64,000 nt of DNA from Ruminococcus sp. UBA7158 (lineage in GTDB: Bacteria > Bacillota > Clostridia > Oscillospirales > Ruminococcaceae). The position numbers and the translations under genes are program-made. Under the pieces are notes generated by a model. It had not been told where the DNA came from. It saw nothing but the letters and a program-made list of their open reading frames with translations, and did not search any database. The DNA is taken from contig DKWG01000066.1 of the NCBI GenBank assembly GCA_002491605.1, positions 1 through 64,000 on the forward strand, read 5' to 3'. Within the stretch, counting starts at the first letter, position 1. Every line of letters starts with the position of its first letter. Positions 1 to 7,958 of the stretch are shown here, piece by piece.

Positions 1-60
1 AAAAATATTAAGGCAAGTGCAGGCACAATTTGCTGCTATGCCGATTATCGTATAATCACC

Positions 61-108
61 GAAAAAATCAGCCGCAAAATCCGCATTAATGAGATTTTGT
101 GGCTGATT
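61..108 (-). terminator. Rho-independent terminator of the solute-binding protein gene
   Basis: A 16-bp inverted repeat (66-81 with 93-108, one G-T pair) is followed on the minus strand by a T run at 61-66. It lies 110 bases past the stop of the solute-binding gene. Stem and loop are nearly the same as the hairpin at 26941-26986, so this is one copy of a dispersed terminator-like repeat. The rest of bases 1-219 shows no gene. Confidence 0.7.
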
Positions 109-219
109 AATTCGTCTGCCGCAGCAGATTCTGCTATCACTTCAAGGTGAAATCAATAAGACATGATTTCAAAAAAAGTGCGTTGCAAAATATTAGATTT
201 TATTAATTTATACCGAAAG

Positions 220-1662
220 CTATTCAATCTCCGATGCGTATGCTTCCATTTCCGCATTCAGCTCGCTTAAAGAGAAGTCTAAAGCGTCTCTGTTTTTCTC
301 CTTCAGCTCTGCCCATGTGCTCGGATTTTTCCAGTTATTAAAGCTTATCATGTCGCCGTAATACTTGGAAACCTTATCAAGGCCGCTGTACTGAACGATT
401 GTATTATGCGAATTTGCTACATCATACATATGGTTCCACATAGTCAGCATTTCCTCCGACCAGCCCAATACCTCCATCTTCTGTCGCTCATCTATTCTTA
501 TAACAGTGGGGTCGACAACCTTAAAGCGCTCGCAGGAGGCTAAAAGTGCTACGCCCTCGGGGTTATTTGCGTCCTTGATAAGACAGTATCCGACAGGCAT
601 TGAATCTATGTAATACTCGCCGTCGCCATTCGGATCTCTGGGCAGCGGAACAACCATAACTTCGCCGTCATCCATAGAACCGAAGCGCATCTCTTCCTCT
701 TCCTTAGAAATAATCTCATCAAGAATATAGGAGGGACCCATTGCAAAAAGCGTCATTCCTTCTCTCATTCCGCCGCCTTCATTGCCGTAGTTTAATGCCC
801 AGCCGTTGTTCCAATGAGGGAATCCCAAGTCGTTTTTATTGATGTCCATCAATACCTGAGCAGCACGTTCCAGCCTCGGGTCGTCGATATTTGAATAGAA
901 TGTTCCCGACTCAGGGTCGAGAAGTACAGGGAAGGTGCCGGTAGAGCTTAAGAAGGTTGAATCGGTATGCCATCCGTTAAAGGCATATCGTCCTTCATCA
1001 GAATCGGAAAAGTCCATTGCCATGTCGAGCATAACATCCCATGTCCATTCGTTGTTGTAATAAAGCTCGGCAGGATCATCAAAACCGTATTCAGTGAAAA
1101 TCCTGCGGTTATAAAGCATGAGACTGTTGTTCTGAACATCGGTAAGGAAGAAGAATGCCTTATCGCCTACAGTAAAATAGGTATCCGAATAGTACTTCAT
1201 TCCTGCCCAAAGAGGGTCGTTATAGTCAATATAATCCCCTGCCGGTGCATAGAGTCGATTGATATACGGATATGGGAAGGATGTCTCCCATGCTTTTGTG
1301 AAGTCCGGAGGATTTGATGACAAAATCAGATTGGCAAGGTCGGAAGATTGGTCAGACCAAGTCGTTTCAATCCATTCTACTTCACAGTTATATTTATTTT
1401 TGAAGGTCCAATAGCCTGTATGAAGAATCTCGTCTTCAGAATAATTGTGAAAGCTGTCAATGTAATGGTGATATTTGATGGTGGTTCCGGCAGCAGCAGT
1501 CGTCTCAACATCAGGCAGCATTATGCCTGCTGCGTTAAGGATAGCCTCTGAGTCCTCGGTTGACAGCGTAAGCTGAACGATTTGACGTTTTTTGCCGCCG
1601 CATCCGACCAGTGCAGTCAGAATTAGAACAGCCAAGATGATTGCGATGATTCTCTTCGACAT
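220..1662 (-). CDS. ABC transporter extracellular solute-binding lipoprotein (family 1, sugar type)
   Basis: This 480-residue protein is probably the lipid-anchored receptor that captures an oligosaccharide for an ABC importer. It starts with a basic-hydrophobic leader ending in the lipobox LVGC (Cys21). The body has the aromatic-rich look of family 1 sugar-binding proteins (for example the stretches around YINRLYAPAGDYIDY and the late FNNWKNPSTWAELK). Length fits the family. The ATG at 1662 is preceded by AAGGAT at good spacing. No permease or ATPase gene is adjacent, so its membrane partners lie outside the window or elsewhere. It lies downstream of two GH98 glycosidases on the same strand, which suggests the ligand is a product of those enzymes. 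That link is inference; the family assignment is fairly safe and the ligand is unknown. Confidence 0.8.
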   Translation of the reverse strand: MSKRIIAIILAVLILTALVGCGGKKRQIVQLTLSTEDSEAILNAAGIMLPDVETTAAAGTTIKYHHYIDSFHNYSEDEILHTGYWTFKNKYNCEVEWIETTWSDQSSDLANLILSSNPPDFTKAWETSFPYPYINRLYAPAGDYIDYNDPLWAGMKYYSDTYFTVGDKAFFFLTDVQNNSLMLYNRRIFTEYGFDDPAELYYNNEWTWDVMLDMAMDFSDSDEGRYAFNGWHTDSTFLSSTGTFPVLLDPESGTFYSNIDDPRLERAAQVLMDINKNDLGFPHWNNGWALNYGNEGGGMREGMTLFAMGPSYILDEIISKEEEEMRFGSMDDGEVMVVPLPRDPNGDGEYYIDSMPVGYCLIKDANNPEGVALLASCERFKVVDPTVIRIDERQKMEVLGWSEEMLTMWNHMYDVANSHNTIVQYSGLDKVSKYYGDMISFNNWKNPSTWAELKEKNRDALDFSLSELNAEMEAYASEIE

Positions 1663-1776
1663 AATTATCCTTCTTTCTCTTGAGTGAAATTGAGCTTTTG
1701 CAGCTCAAAGCACCGGTATTTGGATTTGTATAGAAAACGCTTGAGCTTATTCGCAAATTCATTTTCCTACTATCCA

Positions 1777-1805
1777 ATTATAATGTACATCAAATTTAGT
1801 CACAA
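1777..1805 (-). promoter_or_regulatory. Promoter of the solute-binding protein gene
   Basis: On the minus strand TTGTGA (1800-1805), a 17-base spacer and TATAAT (1777-1782) make a good vegetative promoter about 115 bases before the ATG. Confidence 0.55.
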
Positions 1806-1863
1806 TGCAATAACACAATCTGCGCATACAGTAACATATTCTGCAAGTATCTGCATTCGTAGT

Positions 1864-1876
1864 TTGAACTGTTCAA
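1864..1876. promoter_or_regulatory. 13-bp perfect palindrome, candidate operator
   Basis: TTGAACTGTTCAA reads TTGAAC-T-GTTCAA with perfect arms. It lies about 60 bases upstream of the -35 box of the solute-binding gene, where an activator could sit. The binding protein is unknown. Confidence 0.35.
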
Positions 1877-1899
1877 TTCGCACGTTTTCTATATCATAG

Positions 1900-2080
1900 C
1901 ACGTCGCTTTTATGATATAAAAAATAACGAAAACAGCATAGATTCAAAGCTTGCGCTCCGAATCTATGCTTATACGTTTACTGTTATATTGATTTAACAC
2001 GCTGCTTTTCTCGCCGCTGAAGCGGCAGCCGAAAACGATGCACAATTAAATCATCGCTCTTCGCCCTTATGATATAATCA
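1900..2080 (+). repeat. Dispersed intergenic repeat, copy A
   Basis: The stretch holds a perfect 11-bp inverted repeat (1935-1945 with 1960-1970), then a GCCGCT/AGCGGC hairpin and a terminal TGATATAAT. Bases 1993-2078 align without gaps to 58303-58388 with about 78 percent identity by eye. The 3' end overlaps the last bases of the downstream-facing GH98 gene. The 404-base gap 1663-2066 holds this repeat, the promoter and the palindrome, and no gene. Confidence 0.6.
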
Positions 2081-4334
2081 TACAATCAAGATAAAGTGCA
2101 CCCTGAAGCTCACCTGTCGCTTTAAGCTCAACGGTATTATCGCCCTTATTGAGCTTAACTTCAATTGTGTATTCCTGCCAATCGCTTGCCGATGAGGTCT
2201 TGCCAAGGCTCAGAGAGGAAACCTTTTTGCCGTTTACATAAAGATTCAGCTTTGAAATTGACGCATCCGGAGAAGAATATCTCAGGGTAAGAGTATACTT
2301 ACCGTCCTCCAAGACACTTACATGGTCTAATACTGCGGCGTCTTCCTTGCTGCCGAATATCATGTAGCCCTGACCCTTAAAGCCGTCAACACCGCTGCGG
2401 CAGCCGTTGGGAAGGTTCTTCTGTATGCTGATGCTGTCAAAGTTTTCTGCCTCATACTGATGAGGACCATGGTAAACGGGAGGTCTTTTCGGCTCAACAA
2501 GTGTCGCCGTTTTGTATTCAGTGAGACGTCCTGATTCTGTGCCCTTTGCCGATATCTCGATATCGATAGGTCCGTTGTGTTCAATCGTAGCTGTGAACAC
2601 GCCGCCCTCCCAGCTTGTATTGACCTTGCTTTTTACCTGTGACACTCCCCTGTCGTTATAGGTAAGAGTCGGTTCTTCTGTACAGCCATAAACCTTTATA
2701 ACGTCAGTCTTGAGCTTAAATGCGCTCAAAAGCTCGTTATCATAGTTGTTTAGGTATATCTTGAGCGAATCGGCATACTCGCTTATAATTCCGCCGGAAT
2801 ACTGCGACAATGTCAGCTCCACCTTATCAGCGGTATTATATTTGAACGGAATAACGCCCTCGGCAGACTGTCCGGACTTGTACGGATTGTACACAGTCCA
2901 TGTGTTGTCGCTCCTTCGAGCGTAAATGTCGCCTGTGTATTCCTCGGGGAACAGCTCATTCAGCTCGGCGAGCTTATTCTCCTCCTTGCCCCAGCGCTTG
3001 TTATACTCACTTGAGTTAATCTGAATTTCAAAGCCCTTTGCGGTATCGTCTGCAAGAGCATATACGGTTGGTATAGTCGGATATCTTCCTGACTTCTTGA
3101 AGAAGTTTCTGTTGTCACGGAGCATACCGTCGTTATCCATCTTATACAGCCCGTTGAACAGGGTCTTCGGCGAGCAGTATTTAGCGTCATCGTCGCCCTT
3201 ATCGACGTCCTGAATTATAACCGCTTTAGTGTTATTTATTACCTCTTCACGGGTGGGTATTCTTATCGTGCCGTCCAAAACCTTTCTGAAGATATCTATC
3301 ATAACATTTTGGAACTGATCATACATCTCCCACTTTCTCGAGCTGTAGCCCTGCTCGGTTCTCTCGGCAGACGTCTCTCTGAAGCATTCGGTCCAGATAA
3401 GCTCAGGACCGTCTATAACAGTATAGCCCTGCTGCATCAGTCTTTCAAGGTGGATAGCAACGCCGGTTGCCATTGTAAACTTTGTATTTGTCTGACCGTC
3501 GGGTCCTGTCCAGCCGGAGCCGTCGTATCTAAGACCTGCCTGACCTGAATAGCCCGAAAGATATGCGCCTAAAACCTGACTTTCAACATCGTGCAAATAG
3601 CCTACCTGAGTGTGCTTTTCACACAGAATGTAGTTTTCGGTATAGTCAAGGCAAGCCTGCTCAAATTCCGGCACCTGCTTAAGCATTGCAATAGGATTGA
3701 GCGCCTGACCCCACTGATTTCCGCACCAGCTGACAACCAGATATCCGCCGTAGTCATGAGTTAGCTTTAAAAGATTGGTAAAATGCTTATATCTTTCGAT
3801 GTAGGTTGTCGGGAAGTCCTCCTGGTCGAAGCCCCAGAACTGTTCGCAGTAGTTAAAGCCCAAAAAGTTCGGATAATCCCTGAAGAATTCTTCAAAAATT
3901 GTGTCCTTCATATCTGAGGGTTCTACATAATCCGGGAAATGGCACTGTCCGCCGCTGGCAGGCTGAATCATTGCCCAAACGTTTTTCTCAGCACAGGTTC
4001 TGAGCCATGATTTTGCGCACTCATAACCGTCGTTGACAAGTCCCCATGTTTTTGTGTCGCTGTCCCAGCTTATTGAAAGAGAAATGTTGAATACAACATA
4101 CGGCAAAATGTCCTCGGGGATTAAATCTATTATCTTTTCGGGGTCGGCATTGTTCCACGAGTCAATATGAACAATCCACATCGGCTGCTCTGTGGAAATA
4201 GGACGTCTCAATTCGCCGTTCGGCTCACAGACACTGACCGTTCTTTCAACCGTCGGCGACTGACCGCAGGCACAGCACGTTATAAGCATTAATACAGCCA
4301 TCAATGCACAAACGGCCTTCTTAAAATTTTTCAT
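2067..4334 (-). CDS. GH98-family glycoside hydrolase, lipid-anchored, with C-terminal carbohydrate-binding-like domain
   Basis: A 755-residue extracellular glycosidase. The catalytic part (about residues 43-340) opens with RRPIS.EQPMWIVHIDSW and carries the GH98-typical blocks EDILPYVVFNISLS and FLGFNYCEQFWGFD. GH98 members cleave blood-group A/B glycans (endo-beta-1,4-galactosidase) or xylan; which applies here cannot be read from sequence. Residues about 627-755 begin YEAENFD and look like a CBM6/35-type beta-sandwich. The leader ends CCACG, a lipobox-like site (Cys23), so it is probably surface-anchored. ATG with GAGGAG upstream. It follows its secreted paralogue by 20 bases, surely in one transcript. 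The pair looks like a tandem duplication with a later change of signal peptide. Confidence 0.85.
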   Translation of the reverse strand: MKNFKKAVCALMAVLMLITCCACGQSPTVERTVSVCEPNGELRRPISTEQPMWIVHIDSWNNADPEKIIDLIPEDILPYVVFNISLSISWDSDTKTWGLVNDGYECAKSWLRTCAEKNVWAMIQPASGGQCHFPDYVEPSDMKDTIFEEFFRDYPNFLGFNYCEQFWGFDQEDFPTTYIERYKHFTNLLKLTHDYGGYLVVSWCGNQWGQALNPIAMLKQVPEFEQACLDYTENYILCEKHTQVGYLHDVESQVLGAYLSGYSGQAGLRYDGSGWTGPDGQTNTKFTMATGVAIHLERLMQQGYTVIDGPELIWTECFRETSAERTEQGYSSRKWEMYDQFQNVMIDIFRKVLDGTIRIPTREEVINNTKAVIIQDVDKGDDDAKYCSPKTLFNGLYKMDNDGMLRDNRNFFKKSGRYPTIPTVYALADDTAKGFEIQINSSEYNKRWGKEENKLAELNELFPEEYTGDIYARRSDNTWTVYNPYKSGQSAEGVIPFKYNTADKVELTLSQYSGGIISEYADSLKIYLNNYDNELLSAFKLKTDVIKVYGCTEEPTLTYNDRGVSQVKSKVNTSWEGGVFTATIEHNGPIDIEISAKGTESGRLTEYKTATLVEPKRPPVYHGPHQYEAENFDSISIQKNLPNGCRSGVDGFKGQGYMIFGSKEDAAVLDHVSVLEDGKYTLTLRYSSPDASISKLNLYVNGKKVSSLSLGKTSSASDWQEYTIEVKLNKGDNTVELKATGELQGALYLDCMIIS

Positions 4335-4354
4335 TAATTTCTCCTCAAAGCGTA

Positions 4355-6619
4355 TTATGAGATAACGAAGTTATCAATATAAAGCTCATCTGCAAGTGTT
4401 GAATCAGCTTTAAGCTCAATCTTGTTTTCACCCTTATTGAGCTTAATCTTTGCAGATACCGTTCCCCACTTGCTTGTTGAACCTGTCTTCTTCAGACTCA
4501 GAGTTTTTACCTTCTGACCGTTGACGTACAAAGCAAGACCTGATATATCGGCTTTCGCCGCCGCATACCTGAGTGTAAAGGTGTACTCACCGGATTTGAG
4601 CGCTGTGACAGTATCTCGAACCGACGCTCCGCTCTTCTTTCCGAATATCAGATATCCCTGACCTTGGAAATTGTCAACTCCTGTGCGACAGCCGTTTTCG
4701 ACATACTTATTGCAGTTTTTAATATCAAAGTGCTCTGCTTCGTACTGATAAGGTCCTGCGTATATCGGAGGTCTTGCAGGGGCTGTTATTCCTGACTTTT
4801 TGTACTTTGTAAGCCTGTCTGTGTTTTTGCCCTTGGCATTTGTCACGGTTATATCAACAGGACCGTTGTGCTGTACCTTTACAGTCAGCACACCGTCCTT
4901 CCACAAAGTCGTTACCTTGCTCTTTGCCTGGCTTACTCCCCTGTCCTTATATGTAACCTTTGGCTCTTCTGTACAGCCGTAAATCTTAATAAGGTCAGTC
5001 TTTAAATCTGTAGACTTGGAAAGCTTGTTGTCGTAGTTATTCAGATAGAATTTGAGTGAATCCGAATACTCGGTTACAACGCCGCCGGAGTACCTTGAAA
5101 GCGACATCTCGAAGTAATCTGCGGTATTGTATCTGAAATTAACTCTTGCAGTTGCAGCCTTGCCTGATTTGAACGGATTATATACAGTCCACGCATTTTC
5201 GGAGCTGCGAACATACATATTTCCTGCGTATTCTTTTTCAAAAATTTTGTTAAACTCTGCAACCTTCTTCTCAACTCTGCCCCAACGGGAAGCGTATTTT
5301 GTATAGTTGACCTGATATTCAAACGATTTTGCCGCATCGTCTGCGAGATTATAAACCGTCGGAATTGTGGGATAGCGTCCTGTCTTCTTGAAGAAGTTGT
5401 GGTTATCCCTCAGGTTGCCGTCGTCGTCCATTCTGTAAAGTCCTTCAAATAAGGTCACAGGAGAGCAATACTTTCCGTCGTCAGAGGCATATTTATTGTC
5501 CTGAATAATAACTACCTTTGTTCTTTCAATAACCTCTTCACGGCTGGGAATTCTTATCGTCCCGTCAATAAGCTTTCTGAATATGTCTATAGAAATATTC
5601 TGGAACTGATCGGTCATCTTCCAGCTTCTATAGGTATAGCCCTGACTGTCTGTTTTCTTCCAATTCTCGTTGAAGTCGTCGTTCCAGATGAGCTCAGGAC
5701 CGTCTATAACGGTAAAGCCGCACTGCATAAGACGTTCAATATGAGGCGCTATGCCGGTTGCAAGGGTGTAGTTCTTGTCGTGATCTCCGTTTTCGTCAGT
5801 CCAGCCGGTTGAGTCGTACCTTAAGCCTGCCTGTCCTGCATATCCGGAAAGGTATGCTCCCAAGACCTGACTTTCAACGTCCTGCAAATATCCGACCTGA
5901 GTGTGCTTTTCGCAAAGAATATAGTTTTCGGTGTAATCAAGGCATGCCTTCTCAAACTCAGGAACCTGCTTAAGCATTGCAATAGGATTGAGCGCCTGAC
6001 CCCACTGGTTTCCGCACCAGCTGACAACCAAATATCCGCCGTACTTATGAGTCAGCTTTAAAAGGTTGGCAAAATGCTGATATCTTTGTTTATAGGTTGT
6101 CGGAAAATCCTTTTGGTCAAAGCCCCAGAACTGTTCGCAGTAGTTAAAGCCCAAAAAGTTGGGATAGTCCCTGAAAAACTCACCGAAAAGGGTGTTTTCA
6201 AGGTCTGTGTTCGGCTCATAGTAGTCAGGGAAGTGGCACTGTCCGCCGCTTGCAGGCTGAATTAACGCCCACACGTTCTTTTCGGCGCAGGTTCTCAGCC
6301 ATGACTTAGCCAGCTCATAACCGTCGTTTACCATGCCCCATGTATGAGTGTCGTGGTCATAGTTAATAGACATGGAAATATTGAAAACAACATACGGCAA
6401 AATGTCCTCGGGAATAAGGTCAATTATCTTTGCCGGGTCGGCATAGTTCCATGTGTCGATATGTACAATCCACATCGGCTGCTCAGGTGAAACAGGTCGT
6501 CTGAGTGTTGGCTCTTTAGCTTTCGCAGTTGACTTTGTTGCCGCAAAAGCAGAAGTCGGCAGTATGCATACAGTCATAACCGCAGCCAACAGCAAGCTTA
6601 TAAATCTTTTCAGCTTCAT
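4355..6619 (-). CDS. GH98-family glycoside hydrolase, secreted, with C-terminal carbohydrate-binding-like domain
   Basis: A 754-residue paralogue of the next gene, with the same order: GH98 catalytic region starting at RRPVSPEQPMWIVHID, the FLGFNYCEQFWGFDQ block, a middle beta-rich part, and a terminal YEAEHFD carbohydrate-binding-like domain. It differs at the N terminus: a classical Sec signal peptide ending PTSAFA-A with no lipobox, so this copy is released. Two forms, one tethered and one free, could share the work of cutting a polymer outside the cell. It is the first gene after a strong minus-strand promoter (6655-6683). The true substrate (mucin blood-group glycan or xylan) is undetermined. 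Confidence 0.85.
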   Translation of the reverse strand: MKLKRFISLLLAAVMTVCILPTSAFAATKSTAKAKEPTLRRPVSPEQPMWIVHIDTWNYADPAKIIDLIPEDILPYVVFNISMSINYDHDTHTWGMVNDGYELAKSWLRTCAEKNVWALIQPASGGQCHFPDYYEPNTDLENTLFGEFFRDYPNFLGFNYCEQFWGFDQKDFPTTYKQRYQHFANLLKLTHKYGGYLVVSWCGNQWGQALNPIAMLKQVPEFEKACLDYTENYILCEKHTQVGYLQDVESQVLGAYLSGYAGQAGLRYDSTGWTDENGDHDKNYTLATGIAPHIERLMQCGFTVIDGPELIWNDDFNENWKKTDSQGYTYRSWKMTDQFQNISIDIFRKLIDGTIRIPSREEVIERTKVVIIQDNKYASDDGKYCSPVTLFEGLYRMDDDGNLRDNHNFFKKTGRYPTIPTVYNLADDAAKSFEYQVNYTKYASRWGRVEKKVAEFNKIFEKEYAGNMYVRSSENAWTVYNPFKSGKAATARVNFRYNTADYFEMSLSRYSGGVVTEYSDSLKFYLNNYDNKLSKSTDLKTDLIKIYGCTEEPKVTYKDRGVSQAKSKVTTLWKDGVLTVKVQHNGPVDITVTNAKGKNTDRLTKYKKSGITAPARPPIYAGPYQYEAEHFDIKNCNKYVENGCRTGVDNFQGQGYLIFGKKSGASVRDTVTALKSGEYTFTLRYAAAKADISGLALYVNGQKVKTLSLKKTGSTSKWGTVSAKIKLNKGENKIELKADSTLADELYIDNFVIS

Positions 6620-6654
6620 ATAATTCTCACTTTCACTTAAATATTTGTATAATT

Positions 6655-6683
6655 ATTATAAAAAAACATGACAAGCAAGTCAA
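6655..6683 (-). promoter_or_regulatory. Promoter of the GH98 pair
   Basis: TTGACT (6678-6683), 17-base spacer, TATAAT (6655-6660) on the minus strand, about 36 bases before the ATG at 6619. The rest of the 257-base gap to 6876 is AT-rich with no gene. Confidence 0.75.
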
Positions 6684-6876
6684 GATGTTTTAATATTTTT
6701 ACAAATACATTGAAATTTTTGACCATATCAAAGCTTATTTTGTCTATACAGATTACTGCCGTCAATATCGGTGCTTCAAAACCGCACAAAAAATCCGCAC
6801 GTTGCTGCCGATTACGGACAACATAGTGCGGAGTGAAATTTGTATTATCTTAAACTGAGCTTATCGCAATCAGATA

Positions 6877-7083
6877 CTATGCCTGATACTCCAAGACATC
6901 TTCTATCCTACACTCCAATGCTTCGCATATAGCTGCAAGAGTTGAAAATCTAACGGCTGTGACCTTGTTGTTTTTAATTTTTGAGAGGTTGACGTTTGAT
7001 ATCCCGACCTTCTCAGCCAGTTCATTTAATGATATCTTTCTCTCGACCATCATTTTGTCGAGCTTAAAAACTATTTTACCCAT
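6877..7083 (-). CDS. Small XRE-family (Cro/C1-type) transcriptional regulator
   Basis: A 68-residue protein that is almost only a helix-turn-helix: VERKISLNELAEKVGISNVNLSKIKNNK, then TLAAICEALECRIEDVLEY. This matches the short YozG-like regulators that sit beside DUF2975 membrane proteins in Firmicutes. An upstream in-frame TTG at 7104 is possible, but AAAGGA lies just after it and before the ATG at 7083, so the ATG is preferred. It follows the DUF2975 gene by about 45 bases and probably shares its promoter, which overlaps palindromic TTAACGATAA/TTATCGTTAA sites likely bound by this protein. Autoregulation is inference. Confidence 0.85.
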   Translation of the reverse strand: MGKIVFKLDKMMVERKISLNELAEKVGISNVNLSKIKNNKVTAVRFSTLAAICEALECRIEDVLEYQA

Positions 7084-7127
7084 ACATATTAGCTTTCCTT
7101 TCAAATAGTATCAGCAAACGCCTCACA

Positions 7128-7724
7128 TCAAACCAAACCATCGACATCGGACTGCAGCGATGCGCCGTAGGCAAATATCTGAGTCAGGCAAAGACCGATA
7201 ATGCCGACAATAAAGCCATCAAGGGATACTGCCGCCTCAACATTTTCCCATCCAAGTATAAGAATCGCTACGCATTGCATAATCAGACCGATGATAGGCA
7301 GGCTAATTGAGAATATACCGATTTCCCTAATCATTCGAACATTGTCCTTGGCGAATGGCGATGATTTTACACCGTTTTTACCGATAATGCTCTTCAAAAC
7401 TAAATAAATATTTCTGAACACCATTGCCATAAGTCCCAAGGATATAAATGCAGCAACTGAAAAAACAGCTATCGCTTTTACGTTTACATTACCGTCTTTA
7501 TCAGCGCAATCCAGCTGAAAGCCATAGGCTTCAATCGTTGTTCCGCCGTTAGCATCAAAAAGCATACTTTCATCGATAAAGCCTAAAAAGCTCGAGCTTG
7601 CAAAAATGCACATTACCAGCACTACAATCATTGACACAACGCCGATCCAATGCACAACCTCTCCTATCTTAGAAATGACCATTCCGACCTTGAATAACGC
7701 TTCCTGTCTCTTTGTCTGTTCCAT
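7128..7724 (-). CDS. DUF2975-family membrane protein
   Basis: About 198 residues with four hydrophobic segments (near residues 20-45, 80-105, 130-155 and 165-190) and no catalytic motif. Its partner gene is a minimal XRE regulator, the usual arrangement for DUF2975 proteins, whose function is unknown; a membrane sensor or immunity-type role is often guessed. An ATG at 7739 is possible, but GGGGGA lies between it and the ATG at 7724, so the latter is preferred. It is the first gene of the two-gene unit behind the promoter at 7801-7829. Confidence 0.75.
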   Translation of the reverse strand: MEQTKRQEALFKVGMVISKIGEVVHWIGVVSMIVVLVMCIFASSSFLGFIDESMLFDANGGTTIEAYGFQLDCADKDGNVNVKAIAVFSVAAFISLGLMAMVFRNIYLVLKSIIGKNGVKSSPFAKDNVRMIREIGIFSISLPIIGLIMQCVAILILGWENVEAAVSLDGFIVGIIGLCLTQIFAYGASLQSDVDGLV

Positions 7725-7800
7725 AAATAATTCCCCCATTTAAATTTTATTGTTTTACTTTTTCCGCCGGCTGAAACGAGTTTTTTAAGATCTTGACTGT

Positions 7801-7867
7801 ATTATAGCACGCCAATTATCGTTTGTCAATAACTGATTATCGATTAACGATAAAAAATTATCGTTAA
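7801..7867 (-). promoter_or_regulatory. Promoter with XRE-type operators for the DUF2975-XRE unit
   Basis: TTGACA (7824-7829), 17-base spacer, TATAAT (7801-7806) on the minus strand. A perfect inverted repeat TTAACGATAA-N4-TTATCGTTAA spans 7844-7867, and further half sites occur at 7815-7823 (ATTATCGTT, inside the spacer) and near 7837. This layout suggests autorepression by the XRE protein. Confidence 0.65.
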
Positions 7868-7907
7868 ATATAAACCGGCACTTCACGTAAAGCTGTAAAG
7901 TGCCGGT
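7866..7907 (-). terminator. Terminator of the trpB-like gene
   Basis: ACCGGCACTT (7874-7883) and AAGTGCCGGT (7898-7907) form a 10-bp stem followed on the minus strand by a T-rich tail; it lies about 50 bases beyond the stop at 7959. Confidence 0.65.
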
Positions 7908-7958
7908 CGGACGGATATTAACTTTTGTGTACAGAACCAAATTGCGTCAGAGTATCAA

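Noticed and set aside
7839..7867. Possible replication origin or DnaA-box cluster because of repeated TTATCG
   Set aside because: The repeats are TTAACGATAA/TTATCGTTAA palindromes, not TTATCCACA boxes, and they sit on a promoter next to an XRE gene.
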